From assembly GCA_049889775.1 (NCBI GenBank), contig JBMHCT010000015.1, forward strand, positions 7,531 to 71,530: a stretch of DNA of 64,000 nt, read 5' to 3'. Below the pieces are notes generated by a model that saw nothing but the letters and a program-made list of their open reading frames with translations, was not told the origin of the DNA and did no database searches. Positions 7,316 through 15,444 of the stretch are shown here, in pieces; within the stretch, counting starts at the first letter, position 1, and each line of letters begins with the position of its first letter. The translations under genes and the position numbers were made by a program. Origin of the DNA: Jejuia sp049889775 (GTDB lineage: Bacteria; Bacteroidota; Bacteroidia; Flavobacteriales; Flavobacteriaceae).

Positions 7316-8646
7316 GTTCAACCATCAGCTTAAAATACATCAACAAATTGGCTATTCCAGCGCTTATCTCTGGAATATCGGAGCCTATTTTATCTATAAC
7401 GGATACAGCAATTGTTGGAAATGTTAACGTCAACCCTGTAGAATCTTTGGCTGCCGTTGGTATTGTTGGCACATTTTTGTCTATGCTTATTTGGATTTTA
7501 GGACAAACCAGAAGTGCAATATCTGCTATAGTTTCACAATATTTAGGTGCTGATAATTTGGATGCGGTTAAAAATCTACCAGCACAAGCCATTTTTATCG
7601 TTACGTCTTTAAGTATCTTAATTATTGCTGCTACTTATCCTTTTGCTACGCAAATCTTCAAACTCTATAATGCATCCAGCTTAATTTTAGATTATAGTGT
7701 GCTTTATTATAAAATAAGGGTTTTTGGTTTCCCGTTTACTTTGTTTACAATTGCCATTTTCGGAACATTTAGAGGTTTGCAAAACACTTACCACCCAATG
7801 CTCATTGCCATTGTTGGTGCTTTAGCAAACATTATTCTAGATGTAGTTTTGGTATATGGTATTTCTGATTATTTAGAACCCATGAATATTGAAGGTGCTG
7901 CATATGCAAGTGTTATAGCGCAAGTATTAATGGCTCTTTTGTCTGCCTATTATCTGTTGAAGAAGACCTCTATTCCACTTATACCAAAATTCCCCTTCAA
8001 TCCAGAAATAAAACGTTTCTTAATAATGATTTTGAATCTTTTTATTAGAACGTTAGCTCTAAATATCACCTTATATTTTGCTACAAGATTAGCCACAGGA
8101 TATGGTAAAAACTATATAGCAGCATATACCATTGCCATTAATTTATGGTTCTTAGGCGCGTTTATAATTGACGGTTATGCAGGTGCAGGAAACATCATGT
8201 CTGGCAAATTATTTGGTGCTAAAAACTACAAAGATTTGGTGGCTTTAAACATCAAGTTGATAAAAATCGGATTGGTTGTAGGTGTAATTCTGGCTATTGT
8301 TGGTTTTATAATTTATAAACCTGTTGGATTACTTTTCACTAAAGAACCGGAAGTTTTAGAGCGTTTTTATGATGTGTTTTGGATTGTTCTAGTCATGCAA
8401 CCCATCTGCTCCATTGCTTTTATTTTTGATGGTATTTTCAAAGGTCTGGGTAAGATGAAAACCTTAAGAAATGTACTATTAGGTGCAACGTTCATAGTTT
8501 TCATACCTATATTGTACAGCTTAGATGTATTCAATTTTAAACTCAAAGGCATTTTTATAGCACTCACCTTTTGGATGATTGCCAGAGCTTTGCCGCTACT
8601 CATTATTTTCAGAAAACAATTTATCCCACTTATCAAAAAGAAGTAA
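7312..8646 (+). CDS. MATE family multidrug/Na+ or H+ antiporter
   Basis: A 444-residue polytopic membrane protein of the MATE (MatE) family with about 12 hydrophobic segments in two six-helix halves. The first half opens with LAIPALISGISEPILSITDTAIVGN, the family's first-helix signature. These antiporters expel cationic drugs or metabolites in exchange for Na+ or H+ across the inner membrane. The start is TTG at 7312, overlapping the upstream TGA (TTGA). No ATG lies early enough to keep the first helix, so TTG is well supported. It probably forms a two-gene unit with the GNAT gene. The exported substrate is unknown. Confidence 0.92.
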   Translation: MSSTISLKYINKLAIPALISGISEPILSITDTAIVGNVNVNPVESLAAVGIVGTFLSMLIWILGQTRSAISAIVSQYLGADNLDAVKNLPAQAIFIVTSLSILIIAATYPFATQIFKLYNASSLILDYSVLYYKIRVFGFPFTLFTIAIFGTFRGLQNTYHPMLIAIVGALANIILDVVLVYGISDYLEPMNIEGAAYASVIAQVLMALLSAYYLLKKTSIPLIPKFPFNPEIKRFLIMILNLFIRTLALNITLYFATRLATGYGKNYIAAYTIAINLWFLGAFIIDGYAGAGNIMSGKLFGAKNYKDLVALNIKLIKIGLVVGVILAIVGFIIYKPVGLLFTKEPEVLERFYDVFWIVLVMQPICSIAFIFDGIFKGLGKMKTLRNVLLGATFIVFIPILYSLDVFNFKLKGIFIALTFWMIARALPLLIIFRKQFIPLIKKK

Positions 8647-8655
8647 ATTTATGGC

Positions 8656-8829
8656 ATGTTTTTGATTCTTTTACAACAAAATCCAGATATTGATGAAAAG
8701 ATAAACAATGCACCAGACAGTGGTTACGAAATTGGGGTATTCATAGGTTCCATGATTCCGTTTGTTGTGCTGGTAATTATTGCCTATATGTTGTATTACT
8801 ACAGTAAAAAACGACATAAGGACAACTAA
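8656..8829 (+). CDS. Small single-pass membrane protein
   Basis: A 57-residue ORF. An N-terminal part with MFLILLQQNPDI precedes a polar stretch, then one clear transmembrane helix (about residues 27-49, GVFIGSMIPFVVLVIIAYML) followed by YYYSKKRHKDN, a positive cytoplasmic tail. It begins 9 bp after the MATE stop, so it may share that transcript. The next gene has its own promoter. I do not recognise a family. Coding character (one hydrophobic helix followed by a basic tail, correct spacing) supports a real gene. Confidence 0.6.
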   Translation: MFLILLQQNPDIDEKINNAPDSGYEIGVFIGSMIPFVVLVIIAYMLYYYSKKRHKDN

Positions 8830-8866
8830 AATCTCCTATTTTGTAAATAAAAAGGGAATCAAGTAG

Positions 8867-8874
8867 TATATTTG
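8867..8874 (+). promoter_or_regulatory. -7 promoter element for queD
   Basis: TATATTTG matches TAnnTTTG, 18 bp before the ATG at 8893. It shows that an upstream TTG in frame (8872) lies inside the promoter and cannot be the start. Confidence 0.6.
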
Positions 8875-8892
8875 CCAACCAATATTTTAGAG

Positions 8893-9345
8893 ATGAGCAA
8901 CATACGACTTACCAAAAAGTTTTCTTTCGAAACGGGTCATGCACTTTACGGTTATGATGGCAAGTGCAAGAACTTACATGGACATAGTTACAAACTTCAT
9001 GTTACGGTAATTGGTAAACCTATTTCAGATGCTACCAACCCAAAATATGGTATGGTATTAGATTTTGGTGATCTTAAAAAAATTGTAAAAGAACATATTG
9101 AAGATGTTTTCGATCATACCATGGTATTCAATAAAAATACGCCTCATAGCGAACTTGCCAGTATTTTAAAAGATCAAGGACATGATATTATAGAGGTAGA
9201 TTATCAACCTACCAGTGAGATGATGGTGATCCATTTTGCTGAAATTATCAAAACACATCTACCAAAAAATGTAAATCTACATTCTTTAAAACTTTACGAA
9301 ACAGCCACTAGTTATGCAGAGTGGTTTGCCTCAGATCAAAATTAA
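8893..9345 (+). CDS. queD: 6-carboxy-5,6,7,8-tetrahydropterin synthase (QueD/PTPS family)
   Basis: A 150-residue member of the 6-pyruvoyl-tetrahydropterin synthase family. QueD converts dihydroneopterin triphosphate to 6-carboxytetrahydropterin, the second step toward queuosine. Zinc-binding histidines are visible in the N-terminal FETGHALYG and in NLHGHSYKLHV. The catalytic Cys is in GKCKNLHGH, the Asp/His pair in VFDHTM, and the pterin-anchoring Glu in LYETATSYAEW. The ATG at 8893 is chosen because the promoter -7 element lies at 8867-8874 and homologs start close to RLTKKFSFETGH. No other queuosine gene is nearby. A PTPS of other specificity cannot be ruled out by eye. Confidence 0.88.
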   Translation: MSNIRLTKKFSFETGHALYGYDGKCKNLHGHSYKLHVTVIGKPISDATNPKYGMVLDFGDLKKIVKEHIEDVFDHTMVFNKNTPHSELASILKDQGHDIIEVDYQPTSEMMVIHFAEIIKTHLPKNVNLHSLKLYETATSYAEWFASDQN

Positions 9346-9350
9346 GTATT

Positions 9351-9439
9351 TGGGCGCTACCACAAGGGTCGGGCTTTCCGCTAAAAGTTTTGGCTCAATG
9401 CTCGCCTCGCCAAAAGCTACCGCTGCAATCCCTTGCGCA
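9351..9439 (+). repeat. Dispersed ~90-bp palindromic repeat, family A, copy 1
   Basis: Carries the family blocks GGGCGCTACC, GGTCGGGCTTTCCG, GTTTTGGCTC, GCCTCGCCAAAAGC and GCAATCCC. The inner stem is TTTTGGC/GCCAAAA. It lies just after the queD stop. Confidence 0.85.
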
Positions 9440-9872
9440 AATCTGTCTTTTAAATACTATTCGCTTAAATATTGATTAGTAAAGTTGAAGACATAAAAAA
9501 AGCACTCCTATTAGGAACGAAGTGCTTTTTGAGTTACTCTTTATTAAAATCTTTCTTTTTCACATTAAATTTTAAAAGAGCCAACTGCAACGGGCTTTAA
9601 CAATTTTCATAAACCAAACTATAAATAATTGAAACACCTAATGCCTTATGTAAAATGGGATTTAGAGACTAAATTTTTTCTTTTTCACAGCAAAATTTTA
9701 CCCACTTTATAAAATAGATGCAAAATTTATAAAAAGGTTGCGTCAAAAATTTTAATTCGGTTTTTATTGGTCTAAAAAGATTGAAAATCACTAAAATTTA
9801 TGTTGAAAAGTAATATTGTAACATCTAGAAAGTTGTAGTATTTTAGCATGAACAATTTACAGAAAACAGATA
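9440..9872. other. Intergenic region upstream of recA
   Basis: About 430 bp without a gene. It holds the terminator at 9495-9530 and a near-identical direct repeat of about 23 bp built on TTTCTTTTTCACA (9552-9574 and 9677-9700, 125 bp apart). Long AT-rich stretches follow and then the recA leader. No ORF over 40 codons looks coding and I recognise no RNA gene. Confidence 0.5.
9495..9530 (+). terminator. Rho-independent terminator
   Basis: Stem AAAAGCACT / AGTGCTTTT with flanking A and T runs and a 14-nt loop. It is downstream of queD and able to work in both directions. Confidence 0.8.
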
Positions 9873-10874
9873 ATGAGCAGCGAAAAAGAAGCAAAATTAA
9901 AAGCATTAAAACTTACCTTAGATAAACTGGATAAAGCGTACGGAAAAGGTACCGTTATGAAAATGAGTGACGCTGCAGTTGAAGATATAGACGCTATACC
10001 TTCTGGTTCTTTGGGATTAGATATAGCTTTAGGCGTAGGCGGTTATCCTCGTGGTAGAGTCATTGAAATCTATGGACCTGAATCTTCTGGTAAAACAACC
10101 TTAACATTGCATGCAATTGCTGAAGCACAAAAAGCAGGTGGTATTGCAGCTTTTATTGATGCAGAACACGCATTTGATAGATTTTATGCAGAAAAATTAG
10201 GTGTAGATATTGATAATTTAATCATATCTCAACCAGATAATGGAGAGCAAGCCTTAGAAATTGCCGATAATTTAATTCGCTCAGGCGCCATTGATATTGT
10301 GGTTGTAGATTCTGTAGCGGCACTTACACCAAAAAGTGAGATTGAAGGCGAAATGGGCGACTCTAAAATGGGACTGCATGCACGCTTAATGTCTCAAGCT
10401 CTAAGAAAACTTACCGCCTCTATAAGCAAGACCAATTGTACTGTTATTTTCATCAACCAATTACGTGAAAAAATTGGTGTTATGTTTGGTAATCCAGAAA
10501 CTACAACTGGTGGTAACGCTTTAAAATTTTATGCTTCCGTAAGATTAGATATTAGAAGATCAACACAAATTAAAGATAGTAGTGGTGCCGTTTTAGGAAA
10601 CAAAACCAGAGTAAAAATTGTAAAAAACAAAGTGGCGCCGCCATTTAGAATGTGTGAATTTGATATTATGTACGGAGAAGGTGTTTCCAAAGTTGGGGAA
10701 ATTTTAGATATAGCAGTGGAACATGATGTTATTAAGAAAAGTGGTTCTTGGTTCAGCTATGGTGAAACAAAACTTGGACAAGGGCGAGACGCTGTAAAAG
10801 CCATCATTAAAGACAACCCTGAACTCTTTGAGGAACTGGAAGAAAAAATTAAAGAAGCATTGAAAGCGGAATAA
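9873..10874 (+). CDS. recA: Recombinase RecA
   Basis: A 333-residue RecA: ATP-dependent strand exchange and coprotease activity in recombinational repair. Walker A is GPESSGKT (residues 68-75) and Walker B is DIVVVDSVAAL (about 140-150). The L2 region with QLREKIGVMFGNPETTTGG and the core KNKVAPPF follow. The C-terminal tail is acidic and short, ending EEKIKEALKAE, which explains a length slightly under that of E. coli RecA. The gene is monocistronic between an upstream non-coding region and a strong terminator. A weak -7-like TATTTTAG lies shortly before the ATG. I did not identify a LexA-type operator, so SOS control is not claimed. Confidence 0.98.
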   Translation: MSSEKEAKLKALKLTLDKLDKAYGKGTVMKMSDAAVEDIDAIPSGSLGLDIALGVGGYPRGRVIEIYGPESSGKTTLTLHAIAEAQKAGGIAAFIDAEHAFDRFYAEKLGVDIDNLIISQPDNGEQALEIADNLIRSGAIDIVVVDSVAALTPKSEIEGEMGDSKMGLHARLMSQALRKLTASISKTNCTVIFINQLREKIGVMFGNPETTTGGNALKFYASVRLDIRRSTQIKDSSGAVLGNKTRVKIVKNKVAPPFRMCEFDIMYGEGVSKVGEILDIAVEHDVIKKSGSWFSYGETKLGQGRDAVKAIIKDNPELFEELEEKIKEALKAE

Positions 10875-10897
10875 TCGTTTCAACATATATAATGAGC

Positions 10898-10925
10898 AAA
10901 AAATCCCGAGTTTACGGGATTTTTT
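10898..10925 (+). terminator. recA terminator
   Basis: Stem AAAAATCCCG / CGGGATTTTT with a 6-nt loop, 24 bp after the recA stop. Confidence 0.88.
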
Positions 10926-10994
10926 GCATTCATACGCAACCTTTTACAGTAAAATGTATCTTAATATAAAGATTAAAGAACCCAAATTGATTGT

Positions 10995-11405
10995 ATGAAG
11001 AAGTTTTTTATTTTAGGTGTTATAGCGGCTATTCTATTTTCCTGTTCTTTTAGTGATGACGATGTTAGTTTTACCAATGAAATTTTACCTATTGAAGAAG
11101 TCGACATTCCTGATGAGTTTACACTAGGTGAAGTATACCCAATAACAGTTACTTATGAAAGGCCTACAAATTGCCACTCTTTTAGAGATTTTTATTATCT
11201 ATCGGAAAATAATGTACGTACAGTCGCTATAATTAGTGCATTGTTCGAAAATAATAATTGTGTAGATTTAATTGATGAATCGTTAACCGCCACTTTTAAT
11301 TTTAAAGTTACGAGCAATGGTTCGTATATTTTTAAATTTTGGCAAGGACAAGACGAAAATGAAGAAGATATTTTTTTAGAAATAGAAGTACCAGTAGTAG
11401 ACTAA
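10995..11405 (+). CDS. Small lipoprotein of unknown function
   Basis: A 136-residue protein with a type II signal peptide: MKKFFILGVIAAILFSC, lipobox LFSC with Cys17. The mature part is a single beta-rich domain with an acidic start (SDDDVS) and strands such as EVYPITVTYERPTNC and YIFKFWQG, reminiscent of an Ig-like or GOLD-type sandwich. Two further cysteines, C56 in TNCHSF and one in NNNCVD, might pair. It lies just upstream of the sigma factor but with its own spacing. I do not recognise a named family. Envelope localisation is well supported. Confidence 0.75.
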   Translation: MKKFFILGVIAAILFSCSFSDDDVSFTNEILPIEEVDIPDEFTLGEVYPITVTYERPTNCHSFRDFYYLSENNVRTVAIISALFENNNCVDLIDESLTATFNFKVTSNGSYIFKFWQGQDENEEDIFLEIEVPVVD

Positions 11406-11434
11406 GTAGAGTTTAAAATTAATCTTTGTATCAC

Positions 11435-11977
11435 TTGAGTTTAGACCAACTCATAGAAAAATGTAAAGCCAATGATACTAAAGCACAAGGGGAATTATAT
11501 AAGCTCTTTTCGAGCAAACTATTTTCTACGTGTTTAAAGTACTCGCGCAATTATGTTGAAGCAGAAGATAATTTACAAGATGCATTTTTAACCATTTTTG
11601 ACAAGATTGAACAATATAAATACAAAGGTTCTTTTGAAGGCTGGTTAAAACGTGTTACAGTAAACACAGTTTTACAGCGCTATAGAAAAGACAAAGTTTT
11701 TGAAATAGTAAGTGAAAATACTCCTGAAGAAGAGGAGGTAGAGGTTGATGAAGATGACATCTCTATTGATTTTTTACTAAAAATAATACAAGAGTTACCA
11801 GATAGATATAGATTGGTATTCAATTTATATGCGCTAGACGGTTACTCTCATAAAGACATAGCAGAAATGCTAAAAATTTCTGTAGGCACATCAAAATCTA
11901 ATTTAGCTAGAGCTAGACAAATTTTGAAACAAACTATAGAAAGACAAAACGAAACACAAAACCTACAATCCTTATAA
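11435..11977 (+). CDS. ECF-type RNA polymerase sigma-70 factor
   Basis: A roughly 180-residue sigma factor with region 2 (LYKLFSSKLFSTCLKYSRNYVEAEDNLQDAFLTIF and GWLKRVTVN, the -10-binding part) and region 4 (LPDRYRLVFNLYALDGYSHKDIAEML, the -35-binding helix-turn-helix), joined by an acidic linker. Region 3 is absent, as in ECF factors. Two in-frame TTG codons (11426 and 11435) could start it. I prefer 11435 because CTTTGTA around 11426 resembles a -7 box and relatives start at SLDQLI. The gene overlaps the next by one base (TAATG) and is therefore coupled to its putative membrane regulator. Confidence 0.9.
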   Translation: MSLDQLIEKCKANDTKAQGELYKLFSSKLFSTCLKYSRNYVEAEDNLQDAFLTIFDKIEQYKYKGSFEGWLKRVTVNTVLQRYRKDKVFEIVSENTPEEEEVEVDEDDISIDFLLKIIQELPDRYRLVFNLYALDGYSHKDIAEMLKISVGTSKSNLARARQILKQTIERQNETQNLQSL

Positions 11978-13521
11978 TGGGAGATAAAAAACATATTGAC
12001 AGACTGTTTCAAGAAAACTTCAAAGATTTTGAAGTTAAGCCTAATGATGCTGTTTGGGATAATATTGAGGCAAAACTCAATAAAAAGAAGAAGCGCAAAG
12101 TAGTGCCTATTTGGTGGCGTTACGCTGGTGTTGCTGCGCTATTGCTATTCATGCTCACGGTTGGTTCTTTATTCTTTAACAATAATGATGAAGTTACTCC
12201 ACAAGTAGTAGATACTGAAAGGAATACTATTGAAAACGCAACTGAAAGCGAAAAAAATAAGATTGAAAATAGCTCCAATCAAAACACGTCTTCTATTGCA
12301 AACACAAACGAAGCGCAAAATTCTAACGACGTATCATCAGAATCTTCAAAACAAAACAATGGTAATGCAAATCAAAAGTTTACCAATACTTCTGATGCTA
12401 TTGCAAACGCTGAAAAAGCGCAACAAAATAATTTTGCAACTTCTAAAGGTGAGCTTAAGAAAGTGATTCAAAATCCTTCAAAGAGCGTTTTAAAAGAAAA
12501 TAAAATTGAGCAGATTGCAGAAAACAGCAATCCATCTTCTAATAATAAAAGTACGTTAAATAAGGCTGAAGTTATTACTAAAAATGTTGAAGAAACTACT
12601 AAACCTAACAACACTTTAATTGCTGATAATTCTAATGTAAAAGAAAAAAATTCCCAGTTAGAGAAAGGTGATTCAAATTCTAAGGTTGCAGATAGTAACA
12701 CAGAAAAGGAAATAAAATCCATTGAAGAAGCGATACAAGAAAACGAAGAGTTACTTAATACCGAAACTACTCATATAGCTGCTAATAAATGGAGTATTGC
12801 GCCTAATGCAGCCCCTGTTTACTTTAACAGTTTAGGCAAGGGGTCTTCAATAGGAGAGCAATTTAATAATAACACTAAAAGTGGTGAGGTAAATATGAGT
12901 TATGGTATAAATGCCCGTTATGCCATTAATAAAAGACTTACGGTGCGCTCTGGTGTAAATCGTGTTAATTTAGGCTACAACACTAATGATGTTGTAGCGT
13001 TTAACTCTGTTAATGCCAGTGCCAGTAGTAGTACTCTTGCAGCCCTAAGCGGTAATGTGTCTCAAACAACATCCGATGCTATGTTAGGGGTTGGAGATGA
13101 CGTTACTATTATGAGTGCGGCAACATTTAAATCGCGCAATCTTGATGTACTTAAATCGACTAATACCTCTATTAATCAGTCTTTTGGGTTTATAGAAATA
13201 CCTTTGGAATTACAATATTCGATTTCTACGAAACGATTTGGAGTAAACGTAATTGGCGGATTTAGCTCACTGTTTTTAAATGATTATGAAGCTGTTTCGT
13301 TAATTGAAGGAGAACGTAGGTCTGTACAAAACAATGACAATATCAATAACACAAGTTACAGTGCTAATTTTGGTTTAGGCTTAAATTATAAAGTATCAGA
13401 AAAAATTAATTTGAATTTAGAGCCAATGTTCAAATATCAAATTAATATGTTTAAAAATACGTCTGGTGATTTTCAACCCTTCTTTGTTGGGGTTTACACT
13501 GGATTCGGAATTAAATTTTAG
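11977..13521 (+). CDS. Membrane-anchored regulator with C-terminal outer-membrane beta-barrel-like domain
   Basis: A 514-residue partner of the sigma factor. Residues 1-45 (MGDKKHIDRLFQENF, then AVWDNIEAKL) resemble the short cytoplasmic N terminus of Bacteroidota anti-sigma-like proteins. One transmembrane helix at 47-67 (WWRYAGVAALLLFMLTVGSL) follows, then a 200-residue low-complexity Asn/Ser/Lys/Glu linker. The last 220 residues are beta-rich with alternating strands (ISYGINARYAINKRLTVRSG-like) ending in an aromatic F, typical of an outer-membrane beta-barrel. A protein with both an inner-membrane helix and a barrel could span the periplasm, though the barrel-like part may instead be soluble. 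Anti-sigma function is inferred from position and N-terminal layout. Confidence 0.7.
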   Translation: MGDKKHIDRLFQENFKDFEVKPNDAVWDNIEAKLNKKKKRKVVPIWWRYAGVAALLLFMLTVGSLFFNNNDEVTPQVVDTERNTIENATESEKNKIENSSNQNTSSIANTNEAQNSNDVSSESSKQNNGNANQKFTNTSDAIANAEKAQQNNFATSKGELKKVIQNPSKSVLKENKIEQIAENSNPSSNNKSTLNKAEVITKNVEETTKPNNTLIADNSNVKEKNSQLEKGDSNSKVADSNTEKEIKSIEEAIQENEELLNTETTHIAANKWSIAPNAAPVYFNSLGKGSSIGEQFNNNTKSGEVNMSYGINARYAINKRLTVRSGVNRVNLGYNTNDVVAFNSVNASASSSTLAALSGNVSQTTSDAMLGVGDDVTIMSAATFKSRNLDVLKSTNTSINQSFGFIEIPLELQYSISTKRFGVNVIGGFSSLFLNDYEAVSLIEGERRSVQNNDNINNTSYSANFGLGLNYKVSEKINLNLEPMFKYQINMFKNTSGDFQPFFVGVYTGFGIKF

Positions 13522-13574
13522 GTTTTTGGTTAGATTGATATCGGTTTTCCTTAAGCTAGAAAACTGGTATCTAG

Positions 13575-13606
13575 AAAAAACTGCTCTTCCCCAAGAGCAG
13601 TTTTTT
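13575..13606 (+). terminator. Convergent terminator after sigma/regulator operon and plsC
   Basis: Stem AAAAACTGCTCTT / AAGAGCAGTTTTT with a CCCC loop. It can stop transcription from both sides. Confidence 0.88.
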
Positions 13607-13616
13607 ACTTTTAATC

Positions 13617-14426
13617 CTATTCTATTTCGTTTTGAAAACGATTTAACTGTTCTAAAATAATACCTCTAGACTTTAGATTAAGTTGTCTTGTGTCGTCAAT
13701 AGTCAAACCGTTCGTGTCTAAAAATCTATGAATCTTGGCTCTCATTTTGCCAGGGCTACCACTAAAAAAAGTATACGAAAATCGCTTTTTATTATCCGCA
13801 AATGTTAATGGTACAATTGGAATTTGATGATTAATGGCCAAACGAAATGCGCCATCCTTAAAATCATCTAAAACAATATGTTCCTCAGGAACACCACCTT
13901 CAGGAAATATACAAATACTCAAACCCTGTTGTAATCGACTTTGCGCTCGTAAAAACACCGCTTGCCTACTTTTAGCCGAACTTCGGTCTACTAAAATACA
14001 GGTTCGCTTATAAAAAAAACCGAATAGTGGAATTTTGGCTAACTCCTTTTTTCCAACAAAAACAAAAGGGTTTTTAATAGCGGCTAACATCAACATTATG
14101 TCGGTCATCGAGGTATGGTTGGCTATAAACATATAACTTTTACCTTTCGCTGGTGTTTCTTCCCTTTGAATCTTATAACGAAATCCCATACCTATTAAAA
14201 TGAATTTAGCCCAAAAACGTGCTATCTTAAAAAAGAAAGGATACCAAGACTCTTTCGATATCGATATTAAGAGTACAGGAAACATAATCAGTATTGGCAC
14301 CCCAACAAGAATGTAAAACCAAATACGGTATAATAACCAGAATATGTACTTAAACACAACCATGTAGCCAAAAATAAACAATTGTATTGAGGTTTTTATG
14401 AAATGAATTACCTTTGCCTGCATCAA
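13617..14426 (-). CDS. plsC: 1-acyl-sn-glycerol-3-phosphate acyltransferase family protein
   Basis: A 269-residue inner-membrane acyltransferase of the PlsC family, which acylates lysophosphatidate to phosphatidate. The catalytic NHxxxxD box is visible in FIANHTSMTDI and the second glycerophosphate-binding block in CIFPEGGVPEE. Two hydrophobic segments at the N terminus (about residues 10-60) anchor it. MQAKV at 14423 is an equally good start. It is divergent from trpS with a 49-bp gap. Some PlsC relatives act on ornithine lipids instead of lysophosphatidate, which cannot be excluded, so the symbol is by family. Confidence 0.88.
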   Translation of the reverse strand: MMQAKVIHFIKTSIQLFIFGYMVVFKYIFWLLYRIWFYILVGVPILIMFPVLLISISKESWYPFFFKIARFWAKFILIGMGFRYKIQREETPAKGKSYMFIANHTSMTDIMLMLAAIKNPFVFVGKKELAKIPLFGFFYKRTCILVDRSSAKSRQAVFLRAQSRLQQGLSICIFPEGGVPEEHIVLDDFKDGAFRLAINHQIPIVPLTFADNKKRFSYTFFSGSPGKMRAKIHRFLDTNGLTIDDTRQLNLKSRGIILEQLNRFQNEIE

Positions 14427-14475
14427 AATTGGGTTTTAATTTAAACAAGATTCCTGCTTTTAAGGGAATAGATAT

Positions 14476-15444
14476 ATGGCACGCATTCTAACCGGGATAC
14501 AAAGTACGGGAACACCGCATTTAGGGAATATTTTGGGGGCAATTATGCCTGCAATTAAAATGGCCGAAAGCCCTGAAAACGATTCGTATTTATTTATTGC
14601 CAACCTGCATACACTTACGCAAATAAAAGACGCTGGGCTTCTTAGAGAAAACACCTATTCCACAGCTGCCACTTGGTTGGCTTTTGGTTTAGATATTGAA
14701 AAAACAGTGTTTTACAGACAAAGTGATATTCCACAAGTAACAGAGTTGTCTTGGTATCTAAGCTGTTTTTTTCCTTACCAACGTTTAACCTTGGCGCATA
14801 GTTTTAAGGATAAAGCAGACAGATTGGAAGATGTAAATTCTGGGTTATTTACCTACCCCATGCTTATGGCTGCTGATATATTGTTGTATGATGCCAATAT
14901 TATTCCTGTAGGTAAGGACCAACTACAGCATATTGAAATGACGCGGGATGTTGCATCGCGTTTTCATGCTCAAATGGGAGAAACCTTTGTGTTGCCAGAA
15001 GGAAAAATTCAGGAAAATACTATGTTAATCCCTGGAACCGATGGTGAAAAAATGAGTAAGAGCAGAAATAACACTATCAACATTTTTCTTACTGATAAAA
15101 AATTGCGAAAGCAAATCATGTCCATAAAAACAGACAGTACGCCATTGGAAGACCCTAAAGATTGGAGCACTTGTAACTGTTTTGCGATTTATAACCTATT
15201 GGCAAATGAATCGGAAATTACTAAAATGAAAGCCAATTATGAAAAAGGTGGTTATGGTTACGGACATGCTAAACAAGCCCTATTCGAATTAATTTTGGAA
15301 AAATTTGCCAAACCTAGAGAGCGTTACGCTTACTACATGGAAAACCTAGAAGAAATAGACAAAGCTTTAGCCATTGGTGCTGAAAAGGCTAAAAAAGTGG
15401 CTGATGCCGTTTTGGATAGGGTTCGTGAAAAGGTTGGGTATTAA
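14476..15444 (+). CDS. trpS: Tryptophanyl-tRNA synthetase
   Basis: A 322-residue class I aminoacyl-tRNA synthetase that charges tRNA-Trp. The HIGH-like motif appears as TPHLGN near residues 13-18 and the KMSKS loop as GEKMSKSRNN near 194. The typical GIQSTGTPHLGNILGA opening identifies the TrpRS branch, together with DQLQHIEMTRDVA. Length is normal. Its stop overlaps the convergent dprA stop by 4 bp with no obvious terminator between, so antisense read-through is possible. Confidence 0.97.
   Translation: MARILTGIQSTGTPHLGNILGAIMPAIKMAESPENDSYLFIANLHTLTQIKDAGLLRENTYSTAATWLAFGLDIEKTVFYRQSDIPQVTELSWYLSCFFPYQRLTLAHSFKDKADRLEDVNSGLFTYPMLMAADILLYDANIIPVGKDQLQHIEMTRDVASRFHAQMGETFVLPEGKIQENTMLIPGTDGEKMSKSRNNTINIFLTDKKLRKQIMSIKTDSTPLEDPKDWSTCNCFAIYNLLANESEITKMKANYEKGGYGYGHAKQALFELILEKFAKPRERYAYYMENLEEIDKALAIGAEKAKKVADAVLDRVREKVGY

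Noticed and set aside
12468..12722. 84-codon minus-strand ORF inside the sigma-regulator gene
   Set aside because: Antisense to the Asn/Ser/Lys linker. Its Phe/Ser/Leu-rich translation is a by-product of codon composition.
13466..13660. 64-codon ORF across the sigma-operon/plsC junction
   Set aside because: Crosses a strong bidirectional terminator and overlaps the ends of two confirmed genes.
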